The notes under the pieces were generated by a model. It saw only the letters and a program-made list of their open reading frames with translations. It searched no databases and was not told where the DNA came from. Positions 41,714-52,517 of a stretch of 64,000 nucleotides of DNA are shown one piece after another. How positions within the stretch are numbered: the stretch's first letter is position 1; the number at the start of each line of letters is the position of its first letter. Source of the DNA: Alteriqipengyuania flavescens (GTDB lineage: Bacteria; Pseudomonadota; Alphaproteobacteria; Sphingomonadales; Sphingomonadaceae); assembly GCF_030406725.1 (NCBI RefSeq), contig NZ_CP129107.1:1716501-1780500 (forward strand), in the 5' to 3' direction. A program made the translations under genes and the position numbers.

Positions 41714-43221
41714 AAGCCGTGTTCGAACGTCTTTCGCCGCGCCAGCGTTCATATGCAGCGGCGGCGGGTATTGCCCTGATCAGCCTGGGGGCTGGCTACG
41801 GTCTGTCGATGCTCGGCGGCGGCAGCGATGACGGTGACGCTGCTGCCGATGCCGGCTGCGAAGAAGTGCTCTACTGGTACGATCCGATGGTGCCGGATCA
41901 GCGCTTCGACGAGCCGGGCAAGTCGCCGTTCATGGACATGCAGCTGGTTCCCAAATGCGCTGGTGGCGAGGCGCAGGCTGGCGAAGGGGTCAGCATCGAT
42001 TCCGCAATGGTCCAGAACTTCGGGATCCGCACTGCCGAGGCCGAATACGGCGTGCTGGAACCGGAAACGACGGTGACCGGCACGCTTGCCTATAAGGGCA
42101 GCGAGGTGGCGATCGTCCAGCCACGCGCGGGCGGCTATGTTCAGCGAACATACGGCCACGCCCCGCAGGATCTGATCGCAAGAGGCGCGCCGGTCGTCGA
42201 TTTGCTGGTGCCTGAATGGGGCGGCGCCCAACAGGAATTTCTTGCCGTGGCGGCCACCGGCGACGCGGCGCTTACCAGTGCTGCCCGCCAGCGCCTGCGA
42301 CTGCTCGGGATGCCGGAAGGCGTGATCTCCTCGGTTGCTCGAAGCGGCAGACCGCAATCGACGATCACCGTCACCGCGCCGCAATCGGGCGCCATTACCT
42401 CGCTCGGTGTAAGGCCGGGCATGACCGTCGTGGCGGGGCAAAGCCTAGCCGAAATCAGCGGCTACAGTCCGATCTGGCTCGAGGCGGCTGTGCCGGAGGC
42501 GCTGGCGGGGAGTGCCCGCGTTGGACAGCCGGTAAGCGCAACGCTCACCGCTTTTCCTGGCGAGCGATTTGCAGGGCGTATCATTGCCATCCTGCCGAGT
42601 GCACAGGACGCAAGCCGGACGATTACCGTGCGCGCGGCGATGCCCAACCCCGGCCTTCGCCTCAAACCGGGCATGTTTGCGCAGGTCACGATCGCTCCTG
42701 AACGGCGTGAAGCATTGCTCATCCCGTCGGAGGCCGTGATCCGCACCGGCGAACGCACGCTGGTGATGATCACTCAGGAAAGCGGAGGATACCGACCTGT
42801 CGAAGTCCGGATCGGGCGAGAAGCAGGCGGCCGCACCGAAGTTCTCGCGGGACTCGCGGCAGGCGAGGAGGTGGTTACCTCCGGCCAGTTCCTGCTCGAT
42901 TCCGAGGCCAGCCTTGCCGGTATCGATGTGCGTCCCACCGAGGATGCGCCAACGACTGTCGGGGAAAACGAAGCGCAGGCGAATGCGGACGAGCCGCGCA
43001 CCTATCGAGCCACCGGCACGATCGAACGTATCACTGCTGGCAGCATCACCTTGCGGCACGGGCCGGTTAAAGCTCTGGAATGGCCAGCAATGACGATGGG
43101 TTTTGCCACTGAAGGTCCGGCCCAGGTTCGCGGTTTCCAACGCGGCGACCGGGTGACCTTTACCTTCGTTCAGGCAAGCACCGGGCCACGCATCGTCTCG
43201 ATCCGGAAGACCGGCCAGTGA
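41710..43221 (+). CDS. cusB: Cus-type periplasmic adaptor with fused CusF-like domain
   Basis: 503-residue membrane-fusion protein with three parts. After the membrane anchor ([19 protein letters not shown]) comes a heavy-metal-binding segment, [20 protein letters not shown] then MDMQLVPKC (about 56-84). The adaptor core follows, with lipoyl-like and barrel domains (for example [20 protein letters not shown]). The last 80 residues form a CusF-like OB fold with the Cu/Ag ligands in [11 protein letters not shown] (Trp, two Met). CusF normally is a separate copper shuttle; here it is built into the adaptor, and a free copy also exists at 46364. It overlaps both neighbours by 4 bases. Confidence 0.9.
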   Translation: MKAVFERLSPRQRSYAAAAGIALISLGAGYGLSMLGGGSDDGDAAADAGCEEVLYWYDPMVPDQRFDEPGKSPFMDMQLVPKCAGGEAQAGEGVSIDSAMVQNFGIRTAEAEYGVLEPETTVTGTLAYKGSEVAIVQPRAGGYVQRTYGHAPQDLIARGAPVVDLLVPEWGGAQQEFLAVAATGDAALTSAARQRLRLLGMPEGVISSVARSGRPQSTITVTAPQSGAITSLGVRPGMTVVAGQSLAEISGYSPIWLEAAVPEALAGSARVGQPVSATLTAFPGERFAGRIIAILPSAQDASRTITVRAAMPNPGLRLKPGMFAQVTIAPERREALLIPSEAVIRTGERTLVMITQESGGYRPVEVRIGREAGGRTEVLAGLAAGEEVVTSGQFLLDSEASLAGIDVRPTEDAPTTVGENEAQANADEPRTYRATGTIERITAGSITLRHGPVKALEWPAMTMGFATEGPAQVRGFQRGDRVTFTFVQASTGPRIVSIRKTGQ

Positions 43222-46200
43222 TCGCGCGGATCATTGACAGTTCGATCGCCAACCGCCTGTTCGTGGTTCTGGCGGCGATCGGTCTGGCGCTCGCCGGCTT
43301 CTGGGCAGTGCGGACCACCCCTGTCGATGCGCTTCCCGATTTGTCCGACGTGCAGGTGGTTATCCGCTCCAACTATGCCGGGCAGGCCCCGCGTATCGTG
43401 GAGGACCAGGTTACCTATCCACTGGCGACGACCATGCTCTCGGTGCCGGGAGCAAAGACCGTGCGCGGTTATTCGTTTTTCGGCGATAGCTATGTCTACG
43501 TAATTTTTGAGGACGGGACCGATCTCTACTGGGCGCGCTCGCGCGTGCTCGAATATCTCAACCAGGTCCAGAACCGCTTGCCTGACGGCGTCGAGAGTAC
43601 GCTTGGTCCCGACGCAACCGGTGTGGGATGGATTTACGAGTATGCCCTGGTTGACCGCAACGGGGGTCACGACCTTGCAGGGCTGCGAAGCCTGCAGGAC
43701 TGGTTCCTGCGTTACGAGCTGAAGACCATTCCGGGCATCGCCGAGGTCGCCAGCGTGGGGGGCATGGTCAAGCAGTATCAGATCGTCCTCGATCCTTACC
43801 GCATGGCCTCGCTCGGCGTGACTCACGCCGAAGTGGTCAAGGCGGTCCAGGCCGGCAATCAGGAGGCGGGCGGATCCATCGTCGAGATGGGCGAAGCGGA
43901 ATTTATGGTGCGTTCGTCAGGCTATCTAGGCAGCCTCGATGATTTCCGCGCGATCCCTCTGCGCGCCGAAGCGGGGGGTGTCCCGGTGACGCTTGGCGAT
44001 GTGGCCAATCTACAGATCGGCCCCGAACTGCGCCGCGGTATCGCTGAACTGAATGGCCAGGGCGAAGTCGCGGGCGGCATCGTTATTCTGCGGCAAGGGG
44101 CCGACGCGCGCGGTGCGATCGAGGCGGTGGAGGCGAAGCTGGAACAGTTGAAGGCGAGCCTGCCCGACGGGGTCGAGATCGTCACCACCTATGACCGTTC
44201 GCAACTGATCGACGCGTCGGTCGATAACCTCACCACCAAACTGATCGAGGAATTCATCGTCGTCGCGCTCGTGTGCCTGTTGTTCCTGTGGCACGCCCGC
44301 TCTGCGCTGGTCGCCGTGGTCACCTTGCCGCTGGGCGTTCTGGCAGCCTTTCTCGTGATGCGCTTCCAGGGCGTGAACGCCAACATCATGTCGCTCGGGG
44401 GCATTGCCATCGCGATCGGCGCGATGGTCGATGCGGCGGTGGTGATGATCGAGAACGCGCACAAACACATCGAGCGCTGGACCGAGGACAATCCCGATAC
44501 GGTCATGTCGGCTAACGAGCGCTGGCGGATCGTCGCGGACGCATCGAAGGAGGTCGGCCCGGCGCTGTTTTTCAGTCTGCTGATCATTACCCTGTCCTTC
44601 CTGCCTGTCTTCACCTTGCAGGCGCAGGAGGGGCGGCTCTTCGCTCCGCTGGCCTTTACCAAGACATATGCGATGGCGGCGGCGGCGATCCTGTCGGTCA
44701 CGCTGGTTCCAGTGCTGATGGGATGGCTGATCCGGGGCAAGATCCCGCGGGAAGACAGCAATCCGATCAACAAGGCGCTGATCCGTGCCTATCAGCCGGG
44801 GCTCGACTCGGTAATGCGGCGTCCGAAAGCGACGCTGGTCATTGCCGGACTGCTCTTCGCGACGACGTTGGTGCCCTTCACGCGGCTGGGCGGCGAATTC
44901 CTGCCTCCGCTCGATGAGGGCGATCTGCTCTACATGCCGAGCGCGCTTCCCGGGCTTTCGCCGGGTGAGGCATCGGCACTGCTTCAGCGGACCGACCGCC
45001 TGATCAAGACCGTTCCCGAAGTCGACACCGTTTTCGGCAAGGCCGGCCGCGCTGACACCGCCACCGATCCCGCGCCGCTGACGATGTTTGAGACGACGAT
45101 CAGCTTCAAGCCGCGCGAGGAATGGCGCGAGGGGATGACGCCCGACAAGCTGGTCGAGGAACTCGACCGGGTGGTCCGGGTCCCGGGCCTCGCCAATGTC
45201 TGGGTGCCCCCGATCCGCAACCGCATCGACATGCTCGCGACAGGCATCAAAAGCCCGATCGGGGTCAAGGTCTCAGGCGAGGATCTGGGCGAGATCGAAC
45301 GCGTGGCGCTTCAGGTCGAACAGATTGCCAAACAGGTACCAGGTGTCAGTTCGGCGCTCGCTGAAAGACTTTCGGGCGGGCGCTACGTCGATGTCGATAT
45401 CAATCGCCTGGAAGCGGCCCGCTACGGGCTCAACATCGCCGACGTGCAACAGATCGTCTCGGGTGCGATCGGCGGTGCCAATGTCGGGCTCACGGTCGAG
45501 GGGCTGGCACGCTATCCGGTCAACGTGCGCTATCCGCGCGAGATTCGCGACAGCGTCGATGAGCTGCGCAACCTTCCGGTTCTGACCCCTGCGGGACAGC
45601 AGATCACGCTTGGCACAGTGGCGGATGTCCGCGTGACCAGCGGTCCGCCCATGCTCAAGAGCGAGCAGGGCAGGCCGACCAGCTATGTCTATGTCGACGT
45701 GCGCGGGCGCGATCTCACCTCGGTGGTGGGCGATTTGCAGGAAGCGATCGGAGCCGAGGTCGATCTGCCCGCCGGCGTCAGCCTGTCCTATGCTGGGCAG
45801 TTCGAATATTTGACCCGCGCCTACGAGCGGTTGCAGATCCTCGTGCCGGCGACGCTGGCGATCATTTTCCTGCTACTTTACCTGATCTTCCGCCGCTTCG
45901 ACGAGGCGCTGCTGATCATGGGCACGCTGCCATTCGCGCTGACTGGCGGGTTCTGGCTGCTCTACCTTATGGGATACAACCAATCCGTCGCCACCGCCGT
46001 CGGGTTCATTGCGCTGGCAGGCGTGTCAGCGGAGTTCGGCGTGGTCATGCTGATCTACCTCAAGGCCGCACTCGAGCGGCGCGGCGCCAATCCGGACGCG
46101 ACCGACGTGAGCGAAGCCATTCGCGAAGGCGCGTTGCTGCGGGTCCGGCCCAAAGCGATGACGGTTGCGGTCATTCTTGCCGGCCTGTTTCCGATCCTGA

Positions 46201-46385
46201 TCGGAACGGGTGCGGGCTCGGAAGTGATGAGCCGGATCGCCGCACCGATGATCGGCGGGATGATCACCGCCCCGCTGCTGTCAATGTTCCTTCTTCCCGC
46301 CGCATACCTCTTGTTGCGGCGCCCCCGGATCGAAAGGCCGACCCAACCCCAAGGAGACGAAGAATGCGTAGTGCAACCCTCATGA
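43218..46385 (+). CDS. cusA: Copper/silver RND efflux pump, Cus type (HME4-like)
   Basis: 1055-residue heavy-metal RND antiporter with 12 helices. The helix-IV signature is [20 protein letters not shown] (about 393-412), the monovalent Cu(I)/Ag(I) type, clearly unlike the DFG-VDG form of the Czc pump upstream. The N terminus reads [19 protein letters not shown] and the periplasmic loops contain spaced Met residues for cuprous-ion relay. It exports Cu(I)/Ag(I) with CusB and CusC. The 3' end overlaps the cusF-like gene by 22 bases. Confidence 0.93.
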   Translation: MIARIIDSSIANRLFVVLAAIGLALAGFWAVRTTPVDALPDLSDVQVVIRSNYAGQAPRIVEDQVTYPLATTMLSVPGAKTVRGYSFFGDSYVYVIFEDGTDLYWARSRVLEYLNQVQNRLPDGVESTLGPDATGVGWIYEYALVDRNGGHDLAGLRSLQDWFLRYELKTIPGIAEVASVGGMVKQYQIVLDPYRMASLGVTHAEVVKAVQAGNQEAGGSIVEMGEAEFMVRSSGYLGSLDDFRAIPLRAEAGGVPVTLGDVANLQIGPELRRGIAELNGQGEVAGGIVILRQGADARGAIEAVEAKLEQLKASLPDGVEIVTTYDRSQLIDASVDNLTTKLIEEFIVVALVCLLFLWHARSALVAVVTLPLGVLAAFLVMRFQGVNANIMSLGGIAIAIGAMVDAAVVMIENAHKHIERWTEDNPDTVMSANERWRIVADASKEVGPALFFSLLIITLSFLPVFTLQAQEGRLFAPLAFTKTYAMAAAAILSVTLVPVLMGWLIRGKIPREDSNPINKALIRAYQPGLDSVMRRPKATLVIAGLLFATTLVPFTRLGGEFLPPLDEGDLLYMPSALPGLSPGEASALLQRTDRLIKTVPEVDTVFGKAGRADTATDPAPLTMFETTISFKPREEWREGMTPDKLVEELDRVVRVPGLANVWVPPIRNRIDMLATGIKSPIGVKVSGEDLGEIERVALQVEQIAKQVPGVSSALAERLSGGRYVDVDINRLEAARYGLNIADVQQIVSGAIGGANVGLTVEGLARYPVNVRYPREIRDSVDELRNLPVLTPAGQQITLGTVADVRVTSGPPMLKSEQGRPTSYVYVDVRGRDLTSVVGDLQEAIGAEVDLPAGVSLSYAGQFEYLTRAYERLQILVPATLAIIFLLLYLIFRRFDEALLIMGTLPFALTGGFWLLYLMGYNQSVATAVGFIALAGVSAEFGVVMLIYLKAALERRGANPDATDVSEAIREGALLRVRPKAMTVAVILAGLFPILIGTGAGSEVMSRIAAPMIGGMITAPLLSMFLLPAAYLLLRRPRIERPTQPQGDEECVVQPS

Positions 46386-46717
46386 CGATGCTCGCCGCCA
46401 CACTGGTGCTTGCCGCATGCGATGCGAGCGAGGAAACCGGCACCATGCCCATGGCAAGCGAGGACATGCCGATGATGCAGTCCGGCGAAGCCGGGCGTAC
46501 CGCGAGCGCCGAAGGCACGATCACTGCCATCGACGCGGATGCCGGTACCATCACGGTCGATCACGGAGCGGTCCCGGCTGTCGACTGGCCTGCCATGACG
46601 ATGGCGTTCGAGGCCGGGGAAGCGCTGCGCGGTGAACTCGCAGTGGGCGATGCGGTGACTTTCGAGTTCCGGACAAGCAATGCCGGTAACGAGATCATCT
46701 CGGTAACCGAGCGGTGA
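46364..46717 (+). CDS. cusF: CusF-like periplasmic copper-binding lipoprotein
   Basis: 117-residue protein with a lipoprotein leader ([20 protein letters not shown]), a Met-rich linker ([15 protein letters not shown]) and a CusF-type OB fold carrying the metal motif [13 protein letters not shown], where Trp and two Met bind Cu(I)/Ag(I). It would carry copper to the CusBA pump. The gene starts inside the 3' end of cusA (22-base overlap), so it is translated from the same message. The domain duplicates the one fused to CusB. Confidence 0.87.
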   Translation: MRSATLMTMLAATLVLAACDASEETGTMPMASEDMPMMQSGEAGRTASAEGTITAIDADAGTITVDHGAVPAVDWPAMTMAFEAGEALRGELAVGDAVTFEFRTSNAGNEIISVTER

Positions 46718-46907
46718 ACGAAGCGACTTTCAGTCCGTTGAGGTATCGAATGGTTGAAAACCAGGCCCGTGCCGCCGCCATTCTTGAAAATCGATTGGCA
46801 GGCCGGGCAGAGCCCCCCGCGCCGCAATCGGTGTTCCGCCGAGCCTGACGCCTTGCCGCTCATGTCTCGACGCGAAACGCATGCGTTTGGACCCATAAGG
46901 AGTAGAA

Positions 46908-47384
46908 ATGATGCCGAGGAACCTAGACACACCCTCTCGCCGGCTTCGCGCCGGATTTACCGCTCTGTCGCTGAGCATTCTCGCCGCATGCACCAGCGCT
47001 GTGCAGGCCGCGCCTTACGTGATGTTCCGCGATCCCCAGTGCGGATGCTGCGAGGAATGGGCCAAGCACGTCCGCGCCGAACTCGGTTACGAGGTCGCCG
47101 TGCGTGAAGACCGGCCGATGGCCGAGGTCAAGGCGGAGGCAGGCGTCCCCGGCACTCTTCGATCCTGCCACACGATGGAAATCGAGGGTTATGTCATCGA
47201 GGGCCATGTTCCGGCCCGCGAGATCGAGCGGCTGATCAAGGAGCGGCCCGAGGGCGTGCGCGGCCTCGCCGTTGCCGGAATGCCGCTGGGTTCCCCCGGC
47301 ATGGAAGCGGGAGGCCGGTCGCAGCCCTTCGAAGTCGTCGCCTTCGGACCCGGCGGCGCGAAGGTCTACGCCGCCTATCCATGA
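46908..47384 (+). CDS. DUF411 metal-binding protein
   Basis: 158-residue exported protein. After a leader ([20 protein letters not shown]) it has the DUF411 core: [19 protein letters not shown] with a CGCC metal/redox motif, and [20 protein letters not shown], in which Cys, His and Met are conserved. These proteins commonly sit beside copper efflux genes and are thought to bind copper in the periplasm. A good ribosome site (AAGGAG) precedes the tandem ATGs. The last 4 bases overlap an upstream possible start of copA. Confidence 0.85.
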   Translation: MMPRNLDTPSRRLRAGFTALSLSILAACTSAVQAAPYVMFRDPQCGCCEEWAKHVRAELGYEVAVREDRPMAEVKAEAGVPGTLRSCHTMEIEGYVIEGHVPAREIERLIKERPEGVRGLAVAGMPLGSPGMEAGGRSQPFEVVAFGPGGAKVYAAYP

Positions 47385-47404
47385 ATTCTCGAGAGGAGAT
47401 TGCC

Positions 47405-49789
47405 ATGCCGCAAGCGGACGATGAACATGCAATAGGCGCAGTCGCGACGCCTGGTACCGCGGTCGATCCGGTCTGCGGGATGGAGGTCGAGATCGAAGGT
47501 GCGGCACACGTGGCCGAGCACGAGGGCACGCGCCATTACTTCTGTTCGGGGCGCTGCCACGACAAGTTTCTAGCCGATCCCGATCTCTACCTCTCGGGCC
47601 GGCACCTGGATGCCGTCGAGGATGTGCGCGAAGGGACGATCTACACCTGTCCGATGCATCCGGAGATCCGCCAGCCAGGACCGGGATCGTGCCCTATCTG
47701 TGGCATGGCGCTCGAACCCGAGACGATCAGCCTCGATGAAGGTCCCGATCCCGAACTCGTCGACATGCGTCGCCGGTTCTGGGTCAGCGCGCTCCTGACC
47801 CTGCCGCTGTTCATTTATGCGATGGGGGACATGGTGCCCGGAATCGGTTTTGACCGTCTGATCGCGCCGGAATCGGCGCAATGGGCCCAGTTGCTGCTCG
47901 CAAGTCCGGTTGTGCTGTGGGGTGCCTGGCCGTTCTTCGTGCGCGCCTGGCAATCGCTCCGGACGCGCAATCTCAACATGTTCACGCTGATCGGCTTCGG
48001 CGTCGCCATCGCCTATCTCTTCAGCCTCGTCGCCACTCTCGCTCCCGACATGTTCCCCGAGGCGTTCCGCGATCACTCGGGGCGCGTGGGCGTTTATTAC
48101 GAGGCGGCGGCCGTGATAACCACGCTGGTCCTGCTCGGCCAGGTGCTCGAACTGAAGGCGCGCGGGTCGACGTCCAGCGCCTTGCGGGCGCTGCTCGAGC
48201 TTGCGCCCCCAACCGCGGTCAAGATCTTCGGCGGCGGTGATGAACGCGAGGTGCCGCTCGACCAGCTGGTCACCGGCGACCGGCTTCGGGTGCGGCCCGG
48301 CGACAAGGTGCCGGTCGATGGCGAGATCGAGGAAGGGGCGAGCGCAGTCGATGAATCGATGATCAGCGGCGAACCTTTGCCGGTTGCCAAGAAGGCCGGA
48401 GATCCCGTGATTGGCGGAACGGTCAATCAGACCGGCGGCTTCGTCATGCGCGCTACCAATGTCGGCAAGGACACGATGCTGTCCAAGATCGTGCAGATGG
48501 TGGCGGCGGCTCAGCGCAGCCGAGCGCCGATACAAAGGCTGGCCGATCAGGTCGCGGGCTGGTTTGTGCCGGTTGTCATCGGCATCGCTGCGGTCACGTT
48601 CGCGGTCTGGGCTTTCTGGGGGCCGGCACCTGCGCTCGCCTATGCTTTGGTCAACGCGATCGCCGTGCTCATCATCGCCTGCCCCTGCGCCCTGGGGCTT
48701 GCCACTCCAATGTCGATCATGACCGGTACGGGCAAGGGTGCGCAGCATGGCATCCTGATCCGCAATGCCGAGGCTCTCGAAACGCTCGAGAAGATCGACA
48801 CGCTGGTGGTCGACAAGACAGGCACGTTGACGATGGGCAAACCCGACCTGGTTGCCGTGACCCCGATGGCCGGGATCGACGAAGCCGAGTTTCTGTCCGC
48901 CGTGGCCGCGGTTGAAATGGGCAGCGAGCATCCACTGGCGCACGCGATCGTCGAAGGTGCGCGAGGCCGCGGCATATCGCCTGCCAGCGCCACCGCGCTC
49001 TCGTCGACGACCGGCGAAGGCGTGGAAGCGACGGTCGGCGAGCGGCGGGTCGCGATCGGCAACGAGAAGCTGATGCAAAGCGTTGGCATCACCGATGAGG
49101 ACTGGCTAGCCTCCGCCCGGGATGGCCGCGAGCAGGGCCGCACCGTGATGTTCGTGGCGTTTGATGGGCAGCCGGCGGGGCTCCTCGCCGTCGCCGATCC
49201 GATCAAGCCTACGAGCGCCAGTGCCATTGCGGCGCTTCACCAGCGCGGAATCCGCGTCGTGATGCTGACCGGTGACAGCCGGGCGACGGCCGAAGCGGTG
49301 GCGCGCGAAATGGGCATCGATGAAGTGCACGCCAATGTCTCGCCGGAGGACAAGCACCGGCGGATCGAGGAGCTCAAGGCGGAAGGCCGCCGGGTTGCCA
49401 TGGCAGGAGACGGCATAAACGACGCGCCCGCGCTGGCGGCCGCCGATGTCGGGATTGCCATGGGAACAGGCACCGATGTAGCAATCGAAAGCGCCGGGGT
49501 GACGCTGGTTCGCGGAGACCTCACCGGCGTGGTCCAGGCGATCGTGCTGTCACGTGCGACGATGCGCAATATCCGGCAAAATCTGTTCTTCGCCTTCGCC
49601 TACAACACGCTCGGTATTCCGGTTGCTGCAGGTGTGCTGTTTCCCTTTACCGGCTTACTGCTGAACCCGATGATCGCTGCGGCGGCGATGAGCCTCTCCT
49701 CGGTATCAGTGATCGGCAACGCGCTGCGTCTGCGTCGTCTGCGATTGTCGGCGTCGCAGACCAGCTCGCCTGAGGAAAGCGTTTGGTGA
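47405..49789 (+). CDS. copA: Copper-translocating P1B-type ATPase with YHS and HMBD domains
   Basis: 794-residue P-type ATPase. The N terminus has a YHS-like metal domain ([20 protein letters not shown] ... [15 protein letters not shown]), then a heavy-metal-binding segment ([20 protein letters not shown]) in place of the usual HMA domains. The transport site is the CPC of [11 protein letters not shown] (about 425-427), phosphorylation Asp in [10 protein letters not shown] (about 470), with SEHPLAHA (HP locus) and [17 protein letters not shown]. It exports Cu(I) from the cytoplasm to the periplasm, where CusCBA takes over. The ATG at 47405 follows a strong site (GAGAGGAG, 47391-47398), so it is preferred over the ATG at 47381. 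Confidence 0.93.
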   Translation: MPQADDEHAIGAVATPGTAVDPVCGMEVEIEGAAHVAEHEGTRHYFCSGRCHDKFLADPDLYLSGRHLDAVEDVREGTIYTCPMHPEIRQPGPGSCPICGMALEPETISLDEGPDPELVDMRRRFWVSALLTLPLFIYAMGDMVPGIGFDRLIAPESAQWAQLLLASPVVLWGAWPFFVRAWQSLRTRNLNMFTLIGFGVAIAYLFSLVATLAPDMFPEAFRDHSGRVGVYYEAAAVITTLVLLGQVLELKARGSTSSALRALLELAPPTAVKIFGGGDEREVPLDQLVTGDRLRVRPGDKVPVDGEIEEGASAVDESMISGEPLPVAKKAGDPVIGGTVNQTGGFVMRATNVGKDTMLSKIVQMVAAAQRSRAPIQRLADQVAGWFVPVVIGIAAVTFAVWAFWGPAPALAYALVNAIAVLIIACPCALGLATPMSIMTGTGKGAQHGILIRNAEALETLEKIDTLVVDKTGTLTMGKPDLVAVTPMAGIDEAEFLSAVAAVEMGSEHPLAHAIVEGARGRGISPASATALSSTTGEGVEATVGERRVAIGNEKLMQSVGITDEDWLASARDGREQGRTVMFVAFDGQPAGLLAVADPIKPTSASAIAALHQRGIRVVMLTGDSRATAEAVAREMGIDEVHANVSPEDKHRRIEELKAEGRRVAMAGDGINDAPALAAADVGIAMGTGTDVAIESAGVTLVRGDLTGVVQAIVLSRATMRNIRQNLFFAFAYNTLGIPVAAGVLFPFTGLLLNPMIAAAAMSLSSVSVIGNALRLRRLRLSASQTSSPEESVW

Positions 49790-49851
49790 AGCTCGATAGT
49801 CCCGAAAGCTAGCTGGCGATTTCCTGTCACCTAATCGCGTTTCTTTGAAGG

Positions 49852-50226
49852 ATGCTGCAGATGCCGTTCTACTCCATGGACGAGCTCTCTGCATGGCAGA
49901 TCGTCGTCGGTTGCAACTTCGCTTCTCTCGGGGACGCGGGCCTCATTGTTTTCGCCTATGTTATCGCATCCCTGGCGGCGAACGGTTGCTATTGGCTACG
50001 CAGCCCGAAGCAACGTTCGCTGACGGTCTTTCTGGGAACCGGGCAAATTGTTCCGTTTGCTCTAAAATTTGTCGCGTTACGGGTACCGTGGGGTTGGAAC
50101 TATCCCGAGCGGATGCTCATATTGTTGGGGATCGGAGTGATCCTTCCGATCATGTGGGGGGTCGTCCCGCTGCTCGCGGTTGGCCTCACGGCCTGCTCTT
50201 TGCGTGAACCGCCTGTCGATCAATGA
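49852..50226 (+). CDS. Small integral-membrane protein of the copper locus
   Basis: 124-residue protein with three to four hydrophobic segments (AGLIVFAYVIASLAANGCYW, VFLGTGQIVPFALKFVALRV, MLILLGIGVILPIMWGVVPL). No motif ties it to a known family. It lies 62 bases after copA on the same strand and is probably the last intact gene of the operon. ATG at 49861 (MPFYSMDELSAW) is an equally good start. Confidence 0.6.
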   Translation: MLQMPFYSMDELSAWQIVVGCNFASLGDAGLIVFAYVIASLAANGCYWLRSPKQRSLTVFLGTGQIVPFALKFVALRVPWGWNYPERMLILLGIGVILPIMWGVVPLLAVGLTACSLREPPVDQ

Positions 50227-50247
50227 ATATAGATGAAAGAAGATTGT

Positions 50248-50492
50248 ATGGCAAAACGCAGATCGAAAGGTGAACACTACGGAAATTACATCCGCTTCAG
50301 GTAATGATCGGCACGTCTACTTTCTTCATATTCGGACTGATGTACCTCAACGCCGATCACATTTTCCGGAGCGACGCGCGCTTCTGGAAGGCGTTTGTTC
50401 TCGGCGCTGCGATGATGGCAGTGATGGATTGGATTCCACTTGGCGAGAATCGCTTCGATGTCCGCTTTCGGGAAATTGGTGTGAGCGGGTGA
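50248..50492 (+). pseudogene. Frameshifted remnant of a DUF305-type small membrane protein
   Basis: The first frame reads MAKRRSKGEHYGNYIRFR and stops; one frame over, MIGTSTFFIFGLMYLNADHI continues at once to ...WKAFVLGAAMMAVM (50304-50424). Put together, these make the membrane N-terminal module seen in proteins from copper loci (HY..F..MI.TST...FGLMYLN), broken by a single-base change near 50300. After AAMMAVM the sequence no longer fits. No DUF305 His/Met domain follows, so the gene is also truncated. It marks decay at the right end of the element. Confidence 0.45.
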
Positions 50493-50953
50493 ACGACCAA
50501 AATGGGGGCGCTTTGCTGCCAGAATTCTATACGCTATCAGCAGCACTATGCGGGATGAATGGAACGGCGAGGATGAAAAGCGAGCATCTAAAGCGCGCAG
50601 TCCGCTAGTTGATATAGGGGTACGGAAGGGGGTAGAAAATTTCGACCGTTACTTTTTATTGTTTAAAATCAATTAGCTGTGAAATGCTTTCGAATCCCAC
50701 CCGCTCCGCCACACGTAAACCACTGATACAGTAATATTTTCTTCTGGTGCGCACCCCCCGCAGTTCCGCGCGCTTCACGCCCCCATGCGGTCTGCAGAGA
50801 ACGAACAAACGCCCCGATCAGACCGGTCCTCGCGCAGATGGCGCAGCGGACCTTGCTCATGCGGCCACCTTGCCACCAGCCTTGCGCTGCCCGAAGAAGG
50901 CAGGACCGGACCAGCGCGTGCCGTGCGACTAGCAGCTATGCGCCCCTACCCGG
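50493..50953. other. Right end of the element, attR and flanking chromosome
   Basis: About 460 bases without a supported gene. The AT-rich stretch 50600-50688 precedes the attachment repeat (50689-50712); beyond it lies chromosomal sequence up to the sulfotransferase-like gene. No tRNA body accompanies the repeat, so only the 3' end is duplicated. Confidence 0.6.
50689..50712 (+). repeat. Right attachment site (attR), 24-bp direct repeat
   Basis: Exact copy of the tRNA-Ser 3' end at 1704-1727, standing alone. The bases before it (GAAATGC) do not match the tRNA T stem, which fixes the left limit of the shared core; after the core the two sites diverge (CGG versus ACG). Confidence 0.9.
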
Positions 50954-51697
50954 TCATTCACCGTTCCCTTCGCAATACCTAAAAGCCGCCGCTGCGCCTG
51001 TTGGCAGGTTCAGGCCGAACTGTTTCTCGATCGCTCTATCGAGATAGCGCCCGATAAATGCAGAATCGGTAGCTGCGAGCGGCGGGTATTCTGACGCAAC
51101 GAATAGCTCCGAATTTTGCCCCTTGTAGGTAGTCACAGGTATGAACTTCTTTGATTTCCTTGACTGGCTTGCAGAAACCAATCGCTCGATCACTCGCTCA
51201 GGCCGGAAAACAAGTTCGGCATGCGATACCAGCACGTGTCCGGCGGCACGGGATGCCACATCGATCCAGTTGCGCAGTTTGGCTGTGCGCATGGCGATGG
51301 CGTTGGCAAACGGTAAACCGGTTTGGGGGCAAAGTTCCTCTTCGATCGGCTGCCCGAACCTGGGATGGTCTGCGTCGACACCCCAGAAATCCTCGTCCCA
51401 TACACTGCGCCATTCGGCCCGGATGAATTCGCCGAACTCCAGGTCCTTCATGTCCGGATGGGCATGCCACGGCCTGGCGTGCAAGCTGCGAAGCCACTGG
51501 TCGGCCTGCCTGGCAATGACGACGACGAGGACATCTTCGGGAATTTCGACTTCCGGCGGAACGAGCCAGTGCTTGAATCCGAATTCTTCGGTGAATTCGA
51601 GATCTTCCAGATTCCGCTCCAGCAGTTTTATCAGGGCATTCGTTCCGCTGCAGCGCTGGCCATAGACCTGGAAACGACTGAATTTCGCGGTGACCAA
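50954..51697 (-). CDS. Sulfotransferase-like P-loop protein
   Basis: 247-residue soluble protein. The N terminus has a P-loop-like segment, QVYGQRCSGTNALIKLLERN, placed as the 5'-phosphosulfate-binding loop of sulfotransferases, and the following VLVVVIARQADQWLRSLHAR resembles the strand and Arg that bind the 3'-phosphate of PAPS. Length suits a small carbohydrate or lipid sulfotransferase or a related nucleotide-binding family. It is the first chromosomal gene right of the element. Acceptor unknown. Confidence 0.6.
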   Translation of the reverse strand: MVTAKFSRFQVYGQRCSGTNALIKLLERNLEDLEFTEEFGFKHWLVPPEVEIPEDVLVVVIARQADQWLRSLHARPWHAHPDMKDLEFGEFIRAEWRSVWDEDFWGVDADHPRFGQPIEEELCPQTGLPFANAIAMRTAKLRNWIDVASRAAGHVLVSHAELVFRPERVIERLVSASQSRKSKKFIPVTTYKGQNSELFVASEYPPLAATDSAFIGRYLDRAIEKQFGLNLPTGAAAAFRYCEGNGE

Positions 51698-51806
51698 GGG
51701 GCGTCTCCGTTCTGGGCACAGGCCTCTTAACCCTCCGGACCCCGGCTTTCCGCATGATCGATGTTAAGTGGCCGCAACACTTTGCCAGCCCGAACGTCAA
51801 CAGGTC

Positions 51807-52517
51807 ATGGCGGGACAGATCGACATTGACGATGGCGCTGATGCAGCCGATAGGCAGGGTTCGCTCGTCGAAGTTCTGCGAGCGCATATCGCGGAGGATG
51901 GTTTCCCTTGCGTCGGGGCAAAATCGGCCCTGGCGACCGGTCGGCTCAAGGTGCTCACCGCCCGGTCGCTGACAAGCGGCTGGAACGATCTGGAAATTCA
52001 CGAAGCCTTGCTGAAATGGAGTGAGGAATACGCCAGCGACCCCGAAGGTTTGCGCAGCCTTGCCGTGGTCTTTTCCGGCCCCGACGATCTGGATGAAGCG
52101 GGGTTCGAGAAAGCGATGTGGGACAGGCTGAACTCGCTCGCAGCGAAGGACGAATGGCGCGGACTGGATTACGATCCCAACGTCAGCAGCGACCCTTCCG
52201 ATCCGCATTTCTCCCTCAGCTTCGGAGGCGAAGCCTATTTCGTCGTGGGCATGCACCCACACGCGTCGCGCGCCGCACGGCGGACGCCGCATCCCACGCT
52301 GGTCTTCAATTTGCACGACCAGTTCGAAGCGCTGCGGGCCTCGCAGCGTTACGAAAGGATGCGCGAGACGATCCTGAAGCGGGACTTGGCGCTGGACGGG
52401 TCGATCAACCCCATGCTTTCACGCCACGGCACCATGAGCGAGGCGCGGCAGTATAGCGGCCGCGTGGTCGGGGAAGACTGGCGCTGCCCCTTCTCCGATC
52501 CGAGGGCCGGCAAATGA
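51807..52517 (+). CDS. YqcI/YcgG family haem-dependent hydroxylase-like protein (GntA-like)
   Basis: 236-residue member of the YqcI/YcgG family, whose characterised member GntA is a haem-dependent N-hydroxylase acting on a guanidino amino acid. Features: FPCVGAKSALATGRLKV near the N terminus, the central HFSLSFGGEAYFVVGMHPHASRAARR, where a His-bearing segment could ligate haem, and the C-terminal GRVVGEDWRCPFSDP with the Cys-Pro-Phe typical of the family. It ends in an ATGA overlap with a DUF1989 gene. ATG 51807 is used; an in-frame ATG at 51768 is possible. Confidence 0.75.
   Translation: MAGQIDIDDGADAADRQGSLVEVLRAHIAEDGFPCVGAKSALATGRLKVLTARSLTSGWNDLEIHEALLKWSEEYASDPEGLRSLAVVFSGPDDLDEAGFEKAMWDRLNSLAAKDEWRGLDYDPNVSSDPSDPHFSLSFGGEAYFVVGMHPHASRAARRTPHPTLVFNLHDQFEALRASQRYERMRETILKRDLALDGSINPMLSRHGTMSEARQYSGRVVGEDWRCPFSDPRAGK

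Larger units (their letters stand above)
1704..50712. mobile_element. 49-kb integrative mobilizable element in tRNA-Ser (defence and metal-resistance island)
   Basis: The element is bounded by two identical 24-base direct repeats: the 3' end of tRNA-Ser on the left (1704-1727) and a lone copy on the right (50689-50712). A P4-type tyrosine integrase begins 160 bases inside the left repeat, pointing inward, the classic arrangement for tRNA-integrated islands. Inside are a relaxase, a MobC-like protein and a candidate oriT, but no type IV secretion or coupling-protein gene, so transfer would need helper machinery. Cargo: SPARDA-type Argonaute system, type IIG restriction-methylase, two RND efflux systems, CopA ATPase, CDFs, multicopper oxidase and FTR1-like permease. 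Confidence 0.88.

Noticed and set aside
46750..46848. 32-codon frame between cusF and the DUF411 gene
   Set aside because: No ribosome site and no recognisable sequence; probably chance.
47570..49078. 502-codon open frame on the minus strand
   Set aside because: It lies fully inside copA and its translation is Arg/His/Asp-rich filler without motifs; a shadow caused by high GC.
40010..49789. A dedicated copper regulator (CueR or CopRS) for the cus-cop operon
   Set aside because: No regulator gene or CueR-like dyad is visible in or next to the operon; control must come from elsewhere.
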